Source: Brevundimonas nasdae
Lineage (GTDB): Bacteria > Pseudomonadota > Alphaproteobacteria > Caulobacterales > Caulobacteraceae
Assembly: GCF_016654005.1 (NCBI RefSeq)
Contig: NZ_JAEPWN010000005.1
Span: 1 to 64,000 of the forward strand
Direction of reading: 5' to 3'
Length of the DNA: 64,000 bases
Below are positions 54,501 to 63,149 of this stretch, piece by piece; positions within the stretch are counted from its first letter, which is position 1, and every line of letters starts with the position of its first letter. Below the pieces are notes generated by a model. That model worked only from the letters and a program-made list of their open reading frames with translations, was not told where the DNA came from and searched no databases. Made by a program: the position numbers and the translations under genes.

Positions 54501-54682
54501 AGCACTCGCAGGCCGTCATTCACAGCGCCCGCGCCAGCAGACGGCGGTTCGGCCGAGGCGACCACCCAGGCCGGCGCCTCTCCCCGCAATATAACCTCTC
54601 CGGCCAGAGAACCGCCCGCCAGACTGCAAAGCCCCGCACCGCCAAAGACACTGAAGGCGCGAAGCCAGAATTTGTTGGACAT
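51509..54682 (-). CDS. Secreted DUF3857 / transglutaminase-like / TPR protein
   Basis: The product (1057 aa from the ATG at 54682) has a signal peptide, a DUF3857 domain (about 45-260) and a transglutaminase-like domain. The papain-type triad is Cys342 in RRYGDCKAK, His385 in SAFDHVLV and Asp400 in VYWLDGT. A beta-rich DUF3858-like region follows, and from about 660 there is an array of TPR helices (ALEPENSNAWANRGVYRF-like units) to the C-terminus. GTG at 54691 is an alternative start 9 bp upstream. Such proteins are exported and often appear next to TonB-dependent receptors. Proposed roles include peptide or glycan-linked proteolysis or crosslinking, but this is not established. Confidence 0.85.
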   Translation of the reverse strand: MSNKFWLRAFSVFGGAGLCSLAGGSLAGEVILRGEAPAWVVASAEPPSAGAGAVNDGLRVLLFDVQQRADKGVQSGFVHLRRQALSPQALPMVGNVGLTWNPASQDVTVHQVSIIRDGQVLDVLETQTFETLRREANLEQAMLDGQLTAVLQPAGLRVGDILDVAYTVTSRDPVTADHAEQALDLNLPLVVDQVRYRASWPSDRSMRLRAEKDWTPLTVKQRDGYSYIDLSFQNLQPIIVPADTPVRFHFPRRIELSEYRDWAEIAVALKPLYDKARALPSDSPLQAEVTRIRALSNDPMIQTAAALRLVQDEIRYVALMMGEGALTPAAADETWRRRYGDCKAKTALLLALLDELGIEAVPAAVSLRSGDGLPDRLPMISAFDHVLVRAVVDGKVYWLDGTRTGDRRLEEIVTPPLNWALPLSGPQARLERLEAALPAAPTTETLLTLDASAGLYAPVGVEGEMILRDDEAAAFGQAVSLISETQKNEALRSLWGWISDLKISEVGSVYDPQGNVVRMTMKGSTSLTWSDSGLTPPGAAYMSYSLARRPDGPFKTAPFAISHPVYTRQHLTLRLPEGGVGFRVSGGQVDRVELGHQLRRTVALTGDLMTVDFTRQSQTAEITAAEAEQSVAAGKAQPYDPPRIFAPASYRLSEADRTALAADAPTTASQWLDRAWALSQADENDQAVEAAARAIALEPENSNAWANRGVYRFHAGDRAGAQADLEKAVDLDPSERIAMNGAALIAMSDGRYGDAVIELSRALRQAPGDTFALKRRAQAYVALEQYDRALRDIDTLIAGGEDGYELKVVRVGLLERADRIEEADAAMAAVVAARPDDIELKLQRIGFLNRVGRKEQAETEMDALAAAMPSDGRILLNQAALKLERGRPQIAMALLDKLLPLDEERSQSILIYRAKAAIQLERLDLAVQDFATARAKAVDDAEVLNNLCWTAATTGVLLDQAIKDCDAALAISPEAPHIQDSRARVLLQMGDAAAALTAYDAVLAASSEYVGARYGRGLALEALGRTEEGRAEKAAAIAKFSHVVDDFAAYSPPTIQP

Positions 54683-54991
54683 TCTTGTCACCGAAAACCG
54701 TCGTTACATGTCTGATATCCGTAGCAGCGGAGGGCGGCAATCCATTGCGTAGGCGACAACCAGAGAGCGTCCTGCTTGGCTGAGATCGCCTATGGTGATC
54801 ATCATGCTCATGGCAGGCGGAGAGAACGGTTGATCGCAGGCGACCTAGGTAGAGTCGCGAATGCGGCAAGCCTCATCCGCACGGATTGAGGTCGTTGATC
54901 AACTCGCTCCAGGGAATAGAAGCCCCAAGGAATAGAACCCCGGCAAAGGCGTCGGAACAGCGCTGACGATGCTCCGACGCCCGCTCTGTCG
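54683..54991. other. Intergenic region, 309 bp, no gene seen
   Basis: Lies between two minus-strand genes: the DUF3857 protein gene (start side) and the GH3 gene (stop side). It contains the DUF3857 promoter region and a hairpin near the GH3 stop codon. I see no open frame with family resemblance, no tRNA and no repeat copy in it. Confidence 0.7.
54948..54981 (-). terminator. Hairpin just after the GH3 gene
   Basis: GGCGTCGGA (54948-54956) and TCCGACGCC (54973-54981) form a 9-bp perfect stem with a 16-nt loop, 11 bp beyond the GH3 stop. No U-tract is present, so this may be a weak or rho-aided terminator. Confidence 0.4.
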
Positions 54992-57289
54992 TTACGGTTG
55001 ACGCGTCCAGGCGTTCAGATGGGCCGAACCCTTCAACGCCTCGTCTCCCACATGGCGGCCGACATACAGGGGATAGGATCCGGCCGCGATGCGCCAGCCC
55101 GGATTGGCCGCGTCATAGTCGGCGATGATGCGCGGCTCGGCGGTCACCGTGACGCGACGCGTCTGGCCTGGTTGCAGTTCAACCTTCTCAAAACCGATCA
55201 GACGCAGCGTCGGGCGCGCCTGCCCCGCACGGAGATAGACCTGAGGCGCATCGGCGCCTGCGCGGCGGCCGGTGTTGGTGACATCGAAGCTGACCGTCAG
55301 ACGGTCGCCGTCCTCGACCCGCAGGTTGGAGTAACGGAAATCGGTGTAGGACAGGCCGTAGCCGAACGGGAACAGCGGGCGATGCCCCTGCTGGTCGTAC
55401 CAGCGATAGCCGACGGCTGCGCCCTCGACGTAAGGCTGCTCCCAGCTGTCGAATGCAGGCGGCTGTCGCTGATCGAAGCGCGCGGCCTCGACCGCCTTCT
55501 GAAGCTGGATGCCCGGCACTTCGGGACGCGGGGCCTGATCAATTCTGGCGGGGAAGGTCATGGGCAGGCGGCCCGACGGGTTCACCTTGCCGAACAGGAC
55601 ATTGGCGATCGCCGGTCCGCCGCGCTGGCCGGAGTACCAGGCCTGGACCACGGCGTTGACCTGGTTCAACCACGGCATCAGCACCGGGCCGCCGGTCTCC
55701 AGAACCACGACTGTCTTCTTGCCCGAGGCCGAGACGGCGTTGATCAGGTCGTCCTGATTGTCCGGCAGGTCGATGGTCTCGGAATCCTCGGCCTCCGTCT
55801 GCCAATGCCAGGCGAAGACGATGGCGACGTCGGCCTCGGCGGCGGCGCGGGCGGCTGCGGCGCGATCCTTGCCGTCCAGATAGACCACCTCAGCGCTTGG
55901 CGCTGCGGCGCGGATGGCGTCCAGCGGCGAGGATTTGTGCCAGGTCATTCGCACGAAGCCGTGGGACTCCCCGACCTCGAACGCATATTCCTGAACCCCG
56001 CCGACGGAACGAACCTGCGAGGAGCCGCCGCCGGACATGACGCCATAGTCGGCGCGACCGCCGATGACGGCGATCTTGCGGGCCGTGGCCAGCAGCGGCA
56101 AGGCCCCGCCATCATTCTTCAGCAGCACGATGCCCGCCTCGGCCATGGTCTGGGCCACGTCGGCGTTGGCCTCGTAGTCGATAGGTTGCTCGGTCGCTGG
56201 CGTCGGATGGTCGATCAGGCCGGTCTGGATCACGCCGTACAGGATGCGTCGCACCATGTCGTCCAGCCGCGCCTTCTTGACCTCGCCGGCGTCAATGGCC
56301 GCGCGCAGGTCGTCGCCGAAATAGATCTGGCGATCCAGTTCCTGTCCCGACTGCTGGTCCAGACCGGCGTTGGCCGCCTTGACCGTAGAATGGACCGCGC
56401 CCCAGTCGGACATGACAAAGCCCGGATAGTTCCAGTCGCGCTTCAGCACCTGGTTCAGCAGATGGTCGTTCTCGCACGCCCAGTCGCCGTTGACCTTGTT
56501 GTAGGCGCACATCACCGAGGCTGGGTGGCTGCGCTCAATGGCGATCTGGAAAGCCAGCAGATCGCTTTCGCGATGCGCCGCTTCGTCGATCACACCGTCG
56601 ATGATGTGACGCCCCGTCTCCTGCGGATTCAGGCTGAAGTGTTTGATGGTCGAGATGATGTGGTTGGACTGAACGCCGCGGATCTGTTCGGCGGCCATCA
56701 GGGCCGCCAGCCAGGGGTCTTCGCCCAGGTATTCGAAATTGCGGCCCGCCCACGGATCGCGGGTCAGGTTCACGCCGCCCGCCAGCAGCACGTTGAAGGT
56801 CTTGGCGCGCGCCTCGGCGCCGATCATCGCGCCGCCACGATAGGCCAGTTGCGGATCGAAAGTGGCGGCCAGCGCCAGGCCGGAAGGCAGCGCTGTCGCC
56901 GTGTCGCCCTTGCGCTGTTCGACCTGATTGGCGACGCCCAGGCTGGCGTCGCTCTCGCGAAGATTGGGGATGCCCAGGCGCGGCACCCCGGTCACATAGC
57001 CTGCCGAGGGGATCATGTCGTCCAGAGGCGCGCCCGGCGTCCGGTCGGCGAACGGCGGGAAATAGCCGTGGACCATCAGCAGTTTCTCGGCCTCGGTCAT
57101 CTGCTTGACCAGGGCGTCGGCGCGGTCCCAGACCGGGTCGTTGACGCGCGCCGCCAGCGGCGGGCTGTCCGGCGTCGGCATGGTCTGGGCGACGGCGGTT
57201 TGCGCCAGTCCAAAGGCGGCCAGGGCCAGCACGGCGGCAGCGGCATGGATGCGCAGGGCGCGGCGGGTCGATTGATGGCGTCGGGTCAT
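54992..57289 (-). CDS. Glycoside hydrolase family 3 beta-glucosidase-like, secreted
   Basis: The product (765 aa) has a signal peptide (about 1-35, ending TAVAQ) and the GH3 layout: N-terminal barrel, alpha/beta sandwich and a C-terminal fibronectin-III-like domain. The nucleophile aspartate is Asp295 in FVMSDWGAV, and KHF at 216-218 belongs to the substrate pocket. The C-terminal FnIII region carries VSFDVTNTGRRAGADAPQVY. Most members hydrolyse beta-glucosides, so its presence beside GH97 and a GH87-like enzyme suggests either a mixed-linkage substrate or an unusual specificity. The ATG at 57289 begins the signal peptide; an upstream ATG at 57310 is possible. Confidence 0.9.
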   Translation of the reverse strand: MTRRHQSTRRALRIHAAAAVLALAAFGLAQTAVAQTMPTPDSPPLAARVNDPVWDRADALVKQMTEAEKLLMVHGYFPPFADRTPGAPLDDMIPSAGYVTGVPRLGIPNLRESDASLGVANQVEQRKGDTATALPSGLALAATFDPQLAYRGGAMIGAEARAKTFNVLLAGGVNLTRDPWAGRNFEYLGEDPWLAALMAAEQIRGVQSNHIISTIKHFSLNPQETGRHIIDGVIDEAAHRESDLLAFQIAIERSHPASVMCAYNKVNGDWACENDHLLNQVLKRDWNYPGFVMSDWGAVHSTVKAANAGLDQQSGQELDRQIYFGDDLRAAIDAGEVKKARLDDMVRRILYGVIQTGLIDHPTPATEQPIDYEANADVAQTMAEAGIVLLKNDGGALPLLATARKIAVIGGRADYGVMSGGGSSQVRSVGGVQEYAFEVGESHGFVRMTWHKSSPLDAIRAAAPSAEVVYLDGKDRAAAARAAAEADVAIVFAWHWQTEAEDSETIDLPDNQDDLINAVSASGKKTVVVLETGGPVLMPWLNQVNAVVQAWYSGQRGGPAIANVLFGKVNPSGRLPMTFPARIDQAPRPEVPGIQLQKAVEAARFDQRQPPAFDSWEQPYVEGAAVGYRWYDQQGHRPLFPFGYGLSYTDFRYSNLRVEDGDRLTVSFDVTNTGRRAGADAPQVYLRAGQARPTLRLIGFEKVELQPGQTRRVTVTAEPRIIADYDAANPGWRIAAGSYPLYVGRHVGDEALKGSAHLNAWTRQP

Positions 57290-57411
57290 GGAACTCTCTC
57301 TAAGTCGCATCTTGGGGAGGGTTCGAACGGCGACCCGGAAACGGAACCGCCCGAAGGAAACTGCGCGCTGATCTGACCGGAGGCGGCGCGACGCCCTATC
57401 CGGAAAAAAGA

Positions 57412-57437
57412 ACGCGCCGTCCCGAAGGACGGCGCGT
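57412..57437 (-). terminator. Rho-independent terminator of the TonB-dependent receptor gene
   Basis: ACGCGCCGTCC (57412-57422) and GGACGGCGCGT (57427-57437) form a perfect 11-bp stem with a CGAA loop. The six A just before it on the plus strand give a U-tract on the minus strand. It follows the receptor stop by 27 bp and separates this gene from the GH3 gene downstream, so GH3 needs its own promoter or read-through. Confidence 0.8.
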
Positions 57438-57464
57438 CGGCGAGGCCGAAGCCCCGCCAGTTGC

Positions 57465-60400
57465 TCAGTAACGGAAACGAACGCCCAGAACGAAGCGGCG
57501 GTCGGAGCGCAGCCAGGCGTTCGGCATCAGGGTGCCGCCTTGTGCTGCGTCCGTGACCTGCTGGAACAGCTTGGTTTCGGTCGACAGCAGATTGCTGCCC
57601 TGCAGGCTGATTTCCAGACGGTCGTTCAGGTTGTAGCGGATCGAACCATCCAGGAAGCCGGTGTCGTCCTGCCAGATCGGCAAGAAGACGCAGCAGTCGA
57701 CCGCGTTGACCAGATAGTCCGAACGCCAGTTGTAGGCCAGACGCGCCGCCCAGGGACCGCGCTCGTACATGCCGACCAGGTTGTACTGGTGCTCCGACAG
57801 GCCTTCCAGGCGGTCAACACCCAGAACAGTGCCGCCCGAACCCGGTTGGGCCGTCGTGCCGTCAGAACCGCCCGTCACCGACTTGACGTTGGTGTTGGTC
57901 ACGCCGCTGTTGTCGATCCAGGTGTAGTTGGCCTGGATGCCCAGCCCCGCCCACGGTCCCGGCAGGAAGTCGAAGAACTGCTGGTAGGCGAACTCGAAGC
58001 CGGCGACCTTGGCGCCTGCACCGTTCATCGGACCACGGAAGTCGACGCTGCGCGTCACGCCGTTGTTGGTGACGTCCAGCGTATAGCCGCCGTACTGAAT
58101 ATAGTTGTCGAACTTCTTGTAGAAGGCGGTGGCGGTGAACGAGCCGGCGTTGGCGAAGTAGTGCTCGATCGCCAGGTCGAACTGATCCGCCGTTATCGGC
58201 TTCAGATACGGGTTGTAGGCGCTGGCCTGGTAGGTCGGATTGACGCCGGTGATGACGCCGGCCGAGTTCTTGATCCAGCGCGGATCGGTCGGGTCGCTGC
58301 CCGGAAGGCTGCGGCCCAGGCTGACGTAGTTCTTCATCAGCCCGATGTCCGGACGGGACATGGCGCGCGAAGCGGCGAAGCGAACCACCCACTGCGGCGC
58401 GACGTCGATCTTCAGGTTGAAGCTCGGCAGCCAGTTGCGGTGCGTGGCGTTGGCCGTGCTGGCCGTGCCGCCGCCCGAGTTGAACGCGATTTCCTCCGGC
58501 GACAGATAGCAGCCGATCGTCTTGGGAACGCTGGGAACGCCCGGCACCGGCACGATGTCGCGGCATTCCAGGTCGCCTGTCGTGAAGGCGATCGGATAGG
58601 CGATGGAACCGGTGCTGGAGTTCTTGGTCTCCACATAGCGGACGCCGATGTTGCCCGACACCGGCACGCCGCCGATCAGGGCCTCCGGACCGCCGAAGCG
58701 CAGCATGGCGTAGGCGGCGTAGCTTTCTTCCTGAACCTTGTTCAACTCTTCCGCACGGAAGCAGCCATCGACACGACCCGTGCGCTCGCAGATCGGGGCC
58801 CACTGATCCTGACCCGCGCCGAGGTTCGCATAGCTCAGTTGGTTCGCGGCGCCTTCAGCCAGTCGATCCAGGTTGAAGAAGACGTATTCGCCGTTCGACC
58901 CCAGGAAGCTGTTGCCGAACTGGCGGGTCTCATAGAGGCCCGTCGGATAACCCTTGAAGTTTCCGTCCGGCGCATGCTTGTCGATGTTCCAGAAGCGGTA
59001 CTGTTCTTCCCAGAAATTATAGGTGTTGGCGATATTGCCCCAGTTGAATCCGCTGAAACGGACCGTCTGGTTGCGGTCGGCATAACGCACGCCCGCCGAA
59101 ATCGCGTTGAACCAGGGATTGTCGAAATCGTACCGAACGTCCGCGCGCAGAGCCAGTTCATGGCCCTCGTCGTCTTCGATGTGGTCCATCACGTGGTTGT
59201 AGCGATAGTTGTTCGGGTTGGTCAGGCCGCCCGGCGACTGATTGATGTTGGTCGGCGCACTGAAGCTGATCTTCGGACGGCTGCCCGAGGCGTCAAGCGT
59301 CAGATTGGCGAAGGAATACTGGGCGACTTCGATGTCGTAAGCTTTGACCGTGGAGTCGACGTATTGCGCATCGAAGCTGGCGTGCAGTTTGTCGCTGATG
59401 CGCCACTTCAGGTTCAGCGCCAGATCCTGCGTCATGTTCTCCTGGCGGTTGAAGCGCGTCACCGCATTCAGTTCGCCCGCCTTGAAGGAGTTCTCGCAGC
59501 CCGTGTACCAATAGCAGACATTCAACATCGGCTGACCGGCGCTGTTGCGTGCAATGTTCATCGAGGCGGCGTTGTCAGCCCCCCAGTAGCCTGTATCGAC
59601 CTGCTGAAGCAGCAAGGTGCCGTTCTGGAACAGGCCGTCAGCGCCGAACGTGAAGGGGGCGCCGTTCAGGCCAGGGGTCGGGATGTGCGGCGAACGCGCG
59701 CCGCCTGGCGTGTAGACGAAGTCGACCGGCACAGCCCACATGTCGGCGCCCAGTGAGACGATGCCGCGCTCGCGCCACTCGTTGGTGTATTCTGAGCGGT
59801 TGTATTGGCCCGTCAGCTCGAATTGACCGTCATTGCTGCGCCACTGACCGGCCAGGGCGATGCCGTCGCGCTGACGCTTGTATTCGGTCTGACGGTTGCT
59901 GACGCTGGACGGGATATACTTCCGGCCCGGACCGAAGACGTTGTCGAAGATGCCCATGCGGCCGTACTGGATCACTTCCGACTGGGTCGTCACTTCCGAG
60001 TGGGCCAGATTCACCAGGAAGCCGAACTGTCCGTACTGGGTCTCCCAACGGTCGCTGTAGATGCCCGAGACTTCCGGCGTGTATTTCTGCGACAGGTCGC
60101 CATAGTTCACCGTGCCGGAAACCTGCAGCAGGCGGCCCGAAGAATCGAACGGCGTGCGGGTGCGCAGGTTGATCGTGCCGGCGATGCCGCCTTCGATCAG
60201 TTCTGCCGTCTGGTTCTTGTAGGTGTCGACGCCCTGCATCAGCTCAGGCGAGATGTCGCCCCAGCTCAGACCGCGCGACGAGTTGGCGCTGAAGCTGTCG
60301 CGGCCGTTATATTCCGAACGCACCTGAGACAGGCCGCGCACGATCACGCCCGACGGCTCGGCGCCATAGTGGGAGGCGTCATCGGTGGCGGTGAAACGGT

Positions 60401-60725
60401 TGACGGTCACGCCGGGAACGCGCTGCAGGGCCTCTGCCACCGACTTGTCGGGGAAGGCGCCGATATCAGTTGCGGTGATGGTGTCCACCACAGTGTCCGC
60501 GTTACGACGCGCCTCTTGCGAGGTTTGCAGCGCGCGACGCGTGCCCGTGACCAGGACTTCGCCGACTTCAGCCGCATCATCCTGATCAGTCGCGGCGGCC
60601 TGCTGCGCCATGGCCAGCGACGGCGCAGCGACAGCGGCGAATGCGCCGAGCACCAGCACGGACACGCCGTGCTTCAGCGAACGCGAACGCCCGCTCGACA
60701 TTCTTTTTCCAACCATGTTGGACAT
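57465..60725 (-). CDS. TonB-dependent outer-membrane receptor, carbohydrate type (TonB-Xanth-Caul)
   Basis: The product (1086 aa) has a signal peptide (about 1-40), a TonB-box-like start and a plug domain with DIGAFPDKSVAEALQRVPGV. A 22-strand barrel follows, ending in RSDRRFVLGVRFRY, an aromatic terminal strand as in outer-membrane barrels. The plug motif and ISPELMQGVDTYKNQT are typical of the large receptors (TIGR01782-like) that import oligosaccharides in Caulobacterales and Xanthomonas. The ATG at 60725 has a GGGAGGG site 6 nt upstream, next to a leader hairpin. It should bind alpha-glucan oligosaccharides and pass them to the periplasm using TonB/ExbBD energy. Confidence 0.9.
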   Translation of the reverse strand: MSNMVGKRMSSGRSRSLKHGVSVLVLGAFAAVAAPSLAMAQQAAATDQDDAAEVGEVLVTGTRRALQTSQEARRNADTVVDTITATDIGAFPDKSVAEALQRVPGVTVNRFTATDDASHYGAEPSGVIVRGLSQVRSEYNGRDSFSANSSRGLSWGDISPELMQGVDTYKNQTAELIEGGIAGTINLRTRTPFDSSGRLLQVSGTVNYGDLSQKYTPEVSGIYSDRWETQYGQFGFLVNLAHSEVTTQSEVIQYGRMGIFDNVFGPGRKYIPSSVSNRQTEYKRQRDGIALAGQWRSNDGQFELTGQYNRSEYTNEWRERGIVSLGADMWAVPVDFVYTPGGARSPHIPTPGLNGAPFTFGADGLFQNGTLLLQQVDTGYWGADNAASMNIARNSAGQPMLNVCYWYTGCENSFKAGELNAVTRFNRQENMTQDLALNLKWRISDKLHASFDAQYVDSTVKAYDIEVAQYSFANLTLDASGSRPKISFSAPTNINQSPGGLTNPNNYRYNHVMDHIEDDEGHELALRADVRYDFDNPWFNAISAGVRYADRNQTVRFSGFNWGNIANTYNFWEEQYRFWNIDKHAPDGNFKGYPTGLYETRQFGNSFLGSNGEYVFFNLDRLAEGAANQLSYANLGAGQDQWAPICERTGRVDGCFRAEELNKVQEESYAAYAMLRFGGPEALIGGVPVSGNIGVRYVETKNSSTGSIAYPIAFTTGDLECRDIVPVPGVPSVPKTIGCYLSPEEIAFNSGGGTASTANATHRNWLPSFNLKIDVAPQWVVRFAASRAMSRPDIGLMKNYVSLGRSLPGSDPTDPRWIKNSAGVITGVNPTYQASAYNPYLKPITADQFDLAIEHYFANAGSFTATAFYKKFDNYIQYGGYTLDVTNNGVTRSVDFRGPMNGAGAKVAGFEFAYQQFFDFLPGPWAGLGIQANYTWIDNSGVTNTNVKSVTGGSDGTTAQPGSGGTVLGVDRLEGLSEHQYNLVGMYERGPWAARLAYNWRSDYLVNAVDCCVFLPIWQDDTGFLDGSIRYNLNDRLEISLQGSNLLSTETKLFQQVTDAAQGGTLMPNAWLRSDRRFVLGVRFRY

Positions 60726-60737
60726 ATCTATCCCTCC

Positions 60738-60769
60738 CTAAGAGGGTCAGCGGCAAAGCCGACCCTTAG
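60738..60769 (-). promoter_or_regulatory. Leader hairpin directly upstream of the receptor's ribosome-binding site
   Basis: CTAAGAGGGTC (60738-60748) pairs with GACCCTTAG (60761-60769) apart from a 2-nt bulge, with a smaller GGC/GCC stem inside. On the minus strand the hairpin ends right where the GGGAGGG ribosome-binding site starts. On the plus strand it is followed by six T, so it could also terminate plus-strand transcripts. A control role in receptor translation is inference. Confidence 0.5.
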
Positions 60770-60975
60770 TTTTTTGCTTATGTTGAACGTGATTGTGCTG
60801 AGCGGCCAATCGACCGCACAGCGCCCCTACTCATCTCATTACTGAGCTGAATCCGCGCAAATACGTGCGAGGAAACTCGATCTACCGGCGCCGCAGGGCG
60901 AGGTTCTTGCCCTTACGGGAAGTGCAAACCAAATATCGACCTCCCTTTAATGCAGAGAAACAAAACCAGATAAGA

Positions 60976-63030
60976 CTACTCGTTCAGCGCACGGAAACGG
61001 ATCGCCTGACCACCGCCCGGCCCCATCGCCACGTTCAGCACATCACGCGCAGTCACGATCTGCTTGGCCGTTTCAAAGGCGTAGGGGTTGGTCAGATAGT
61101 TCGCTCCAGGACCGTCGCGATAGATCTGCGCCTCGTAACGCTTGGCCGGATCCAGGAAGTCCAGCTTGACCGGCAGAGTGCGCGCCTGTTCGTCGGTGAC
61201 GGCCCCCAGGAACCAGTCCGAACCCCCGCGCTGCTGACGCGCGATCACGGTGTAGTCGCCAATCTTGGAGTCCAGGGTTCGGGTCGTTTCCCAATCCGTC
61301 GGCACGTCCAGGATGAACTGGAAGGCGTCCGGATGCTTGGCGTAGTTTTCGGGCAGGTCAGCGGCCATCTGCACCGGGCTGTAAAGCACCACATACAGAG
61401 CTAGTTGGGTCGCCAGCGTCGACTGAACCCGCTCGTTCACATCCGTCTTGCCGAAGGTCAGGTCGAAGATGCCCGGCGTATAGTCCATCGGACCAGCCAG
61501 CATCCGCGTGAACGGCAGGATGGTGACGTGTTCCGGCGGATTGGTCGGACGCCCCCAGGCGTTGAACTCCTGCCCGCGAGCGCCTTCACGGCTGATCATG
61601 GTCGGATAGGTGCGACGCATGCCCGTATCCTTGACCGGCTCATGCGCGTTCAGGGCGATATTGCGCTGAGCGGCCTCAAGGGCGGCGCGCAGTTCGTGCT
61701 CGACACGGTACTGGCCCGCGAACCATTCATGCTGCGGCGTGCCGTCGGCGTTGAAGCCGCGCACGATCGTGCCGCTGGGCCGCACATAGCCGGTCTTGAT
61801 CACATGAACGCCGACGCTTTGGTACAGGTCGTAGCCCGCCTCCATCTGCGCCTCATAGTTCGGCACAGCGCCGCCCGTCTCATGGTGGCCGATGATGTTC
61901 GTGCCTTTGGACTGGGCGTAGGCGGCCAGTCCGGGCAGGTCGAAATCGGGATAGGATTGGGTGAAGTTGAACTTGTCGCCATTGGCGACCCAGTCGCCGT
62001 CCCAACCCAGGTTCCAGCCCTCGACCAGCACCCCGTTGAAGCCGTTGGCGGCGGCGAAGTCGATGTAGCGGCGCACGTTGGCGTTATTGGCGCCGTGCAT
62101 CTCGCCCGAGCCCCAAGTCGACTTGTTCAGATGCATCTCCCACCAGACGCCGACATATTTACCGGGCTGGAACCAGGAGATGTCGCCCAGCTTGTTCGGC
62201 TCGTTCAGGTTCAGTTCGATGCGCGAATCCGCCAGGGCCGCTGGCGAATCCCCCACCAGAACCATGCGCCACGGGGTTTCGAACGGACCGGTGCGATATA
62301 CGAGCGTGCCGTCCGACCACGGCATCAGGTCGGCCTTGAACTGGTTCTCCCCGGTCCGCTTCAGATTCATGCTGGCGTAATGCGTCAGCGCGGCCTCGTG
62401 GATCGACAGATAGGTTCCGCCGGCCCCCTCAAGGGTGAAGGGCGTCTCAGCCAGGCCCACCTCGTTCAGCGGACTCTTTTGATACAGATATTCGTCCCGC
62501 TCGGGACCACGCGCCGGATACCACCAGGCGTCATACGAACCGATCAGATTGAACTGCGTCGCCTCATCCGTGATGGCGACAGCCTCTTGCGCGCCCAAAG
62601 ACTTGTAGTCGTAGCGGAAGCCGAAGCCGTCATCGAACACGCGGACGACCAGATCATAGGGCGTCGCTCCCCGGCGCCCCGCCAGCGACACCCGCGCCTC
62701 GTTGTGGTGATCGCGAATAACGCGCTGCTCGCCCCACGGCTGCTCCCAGGTCGCATCCTTGGAATCGCGGGTCACGCGCACGATGCGGTTGACCGGCGTC
62801 GTCGAACGGTCGCGCAGCGTCAAACCCAGAGCTGAGGGCGCGATCAAGGGCTGACCATTGCGCGACACGACATAGTGCGCGCCGTCAGCGCCGGTTTGGA
62901 CGCAGAATGTCAGGGCCTGATTGGGCGACGACACACAGGCGCTGTCATCCGCCGCAACAGCCTGCCCGGAGAAAGCCAAAACACTGCTCATCGCAGCGCC
63001 CGCCATCAGGCATCCCAACAGTCTTTGCAT
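60976..63030 (-). CDS. Glycoside hydrolase family 97 alpha-glucosidase, inverting type
   Basis: The product (684 aa) has a signal peptide (about 1-27) and the three-part GH97 layout: N-terminal beta sandwich, catalytic barrel (about 280-560) and C-terminal sandwich. The two glutamates used as catalytic base in the inverting SusB branch are present: Glu384 in HHETGG and Glu464 in NAHEPVKD. The aspartate nucleophile of retaining alpha-galactosidase members is not seen at the matching place. It therefore probably removes glucose from the non-reducing end of alpha-linked oligosaccharides in the periplasm. The ATG at 63030 has a GGAGG site 5 nt upstream. Confidence 0.9.
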   Translation of the reverse strand: MQRLLGCLMAGAAMSSVLAFSGQAVAADDSACVSSPNQALTFCVQTGADGAHYVVSRNGQPLIAPSALGLTLRDRSTTPVNRIVRVTRDSKDATWEQPWGEQRVIRDHHNEARVSLAGRRGATPYDLVVRVFDDGFGFRYDYKSLGAQEAVAITDEATQFNLIGSYDAWWYPARGPERDEYLYQKSPLNEVGLAETPFTLEGAGGTYLSIHEAALTHYASMNLKRTGENQFKADLMPWSDGTLVYRTGPFETPWRMVLVGDSPAALADSRIELNLNEPNKLGDISWFQPGKYVGVWWEMHLNKSTWGSGEMHGANNANVRRYIDFAAANGFNGVLVEGWNLGWDGDWVANGDKFNFTQSYPDFDLPGLAAYAQSKGTNIIGHHETGGAVPNYEAQMEAGYDLYQSVGVHVIKTGYVRPSGTIVRGFNADGTPQHEWFAGQYRVEHELRAALEAAQRNIALNAHEPVKDTGMRRTYPTMISREGARGQEFNAWGRPTNPPEHVTILPFTRMLAGPMDYTPGIFDLTFGKTDVNERVQSTLATQLALYVVLYSPVQMAADLPENYAKHPDAFQFILDVPTDWETTRTLDSKIGDYTVIARQQRGGSDWFLGAVTDEQARTLPVKLDFLDPAKRYEAQIYRDGPGANYLTNPYAFETAKQIVTARDVLNVAMGPGGGQAIRFRALNE

Positions 63031-63149
63031 GCATCCTCCGCAAGATTTTGCGCTCTGATAATGACCGGCGCACTTACCCTTAGGGCTGACGCTATAAGGC
63101 TCTCATGTCAAGTTAGCGCAATCAAACGTAACAATGCGTGTCCCGAAGG

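Noticed and set aside
54998..57376. Frame of 792 codons opposite the GH3 gene
   Set aside because: Arg/Gly/Val/Asp-biased translation with no family features; the GH3 reading has full catalytic motifs.
63031..63149. Sigma-70 promoter for GH97 using a TTGACA on the minus strand
   Set aside because: TTGACA is present (about 63106-63111 on the plus-strand scale), but no acceptable -10 box lies 16-18 bp from it.
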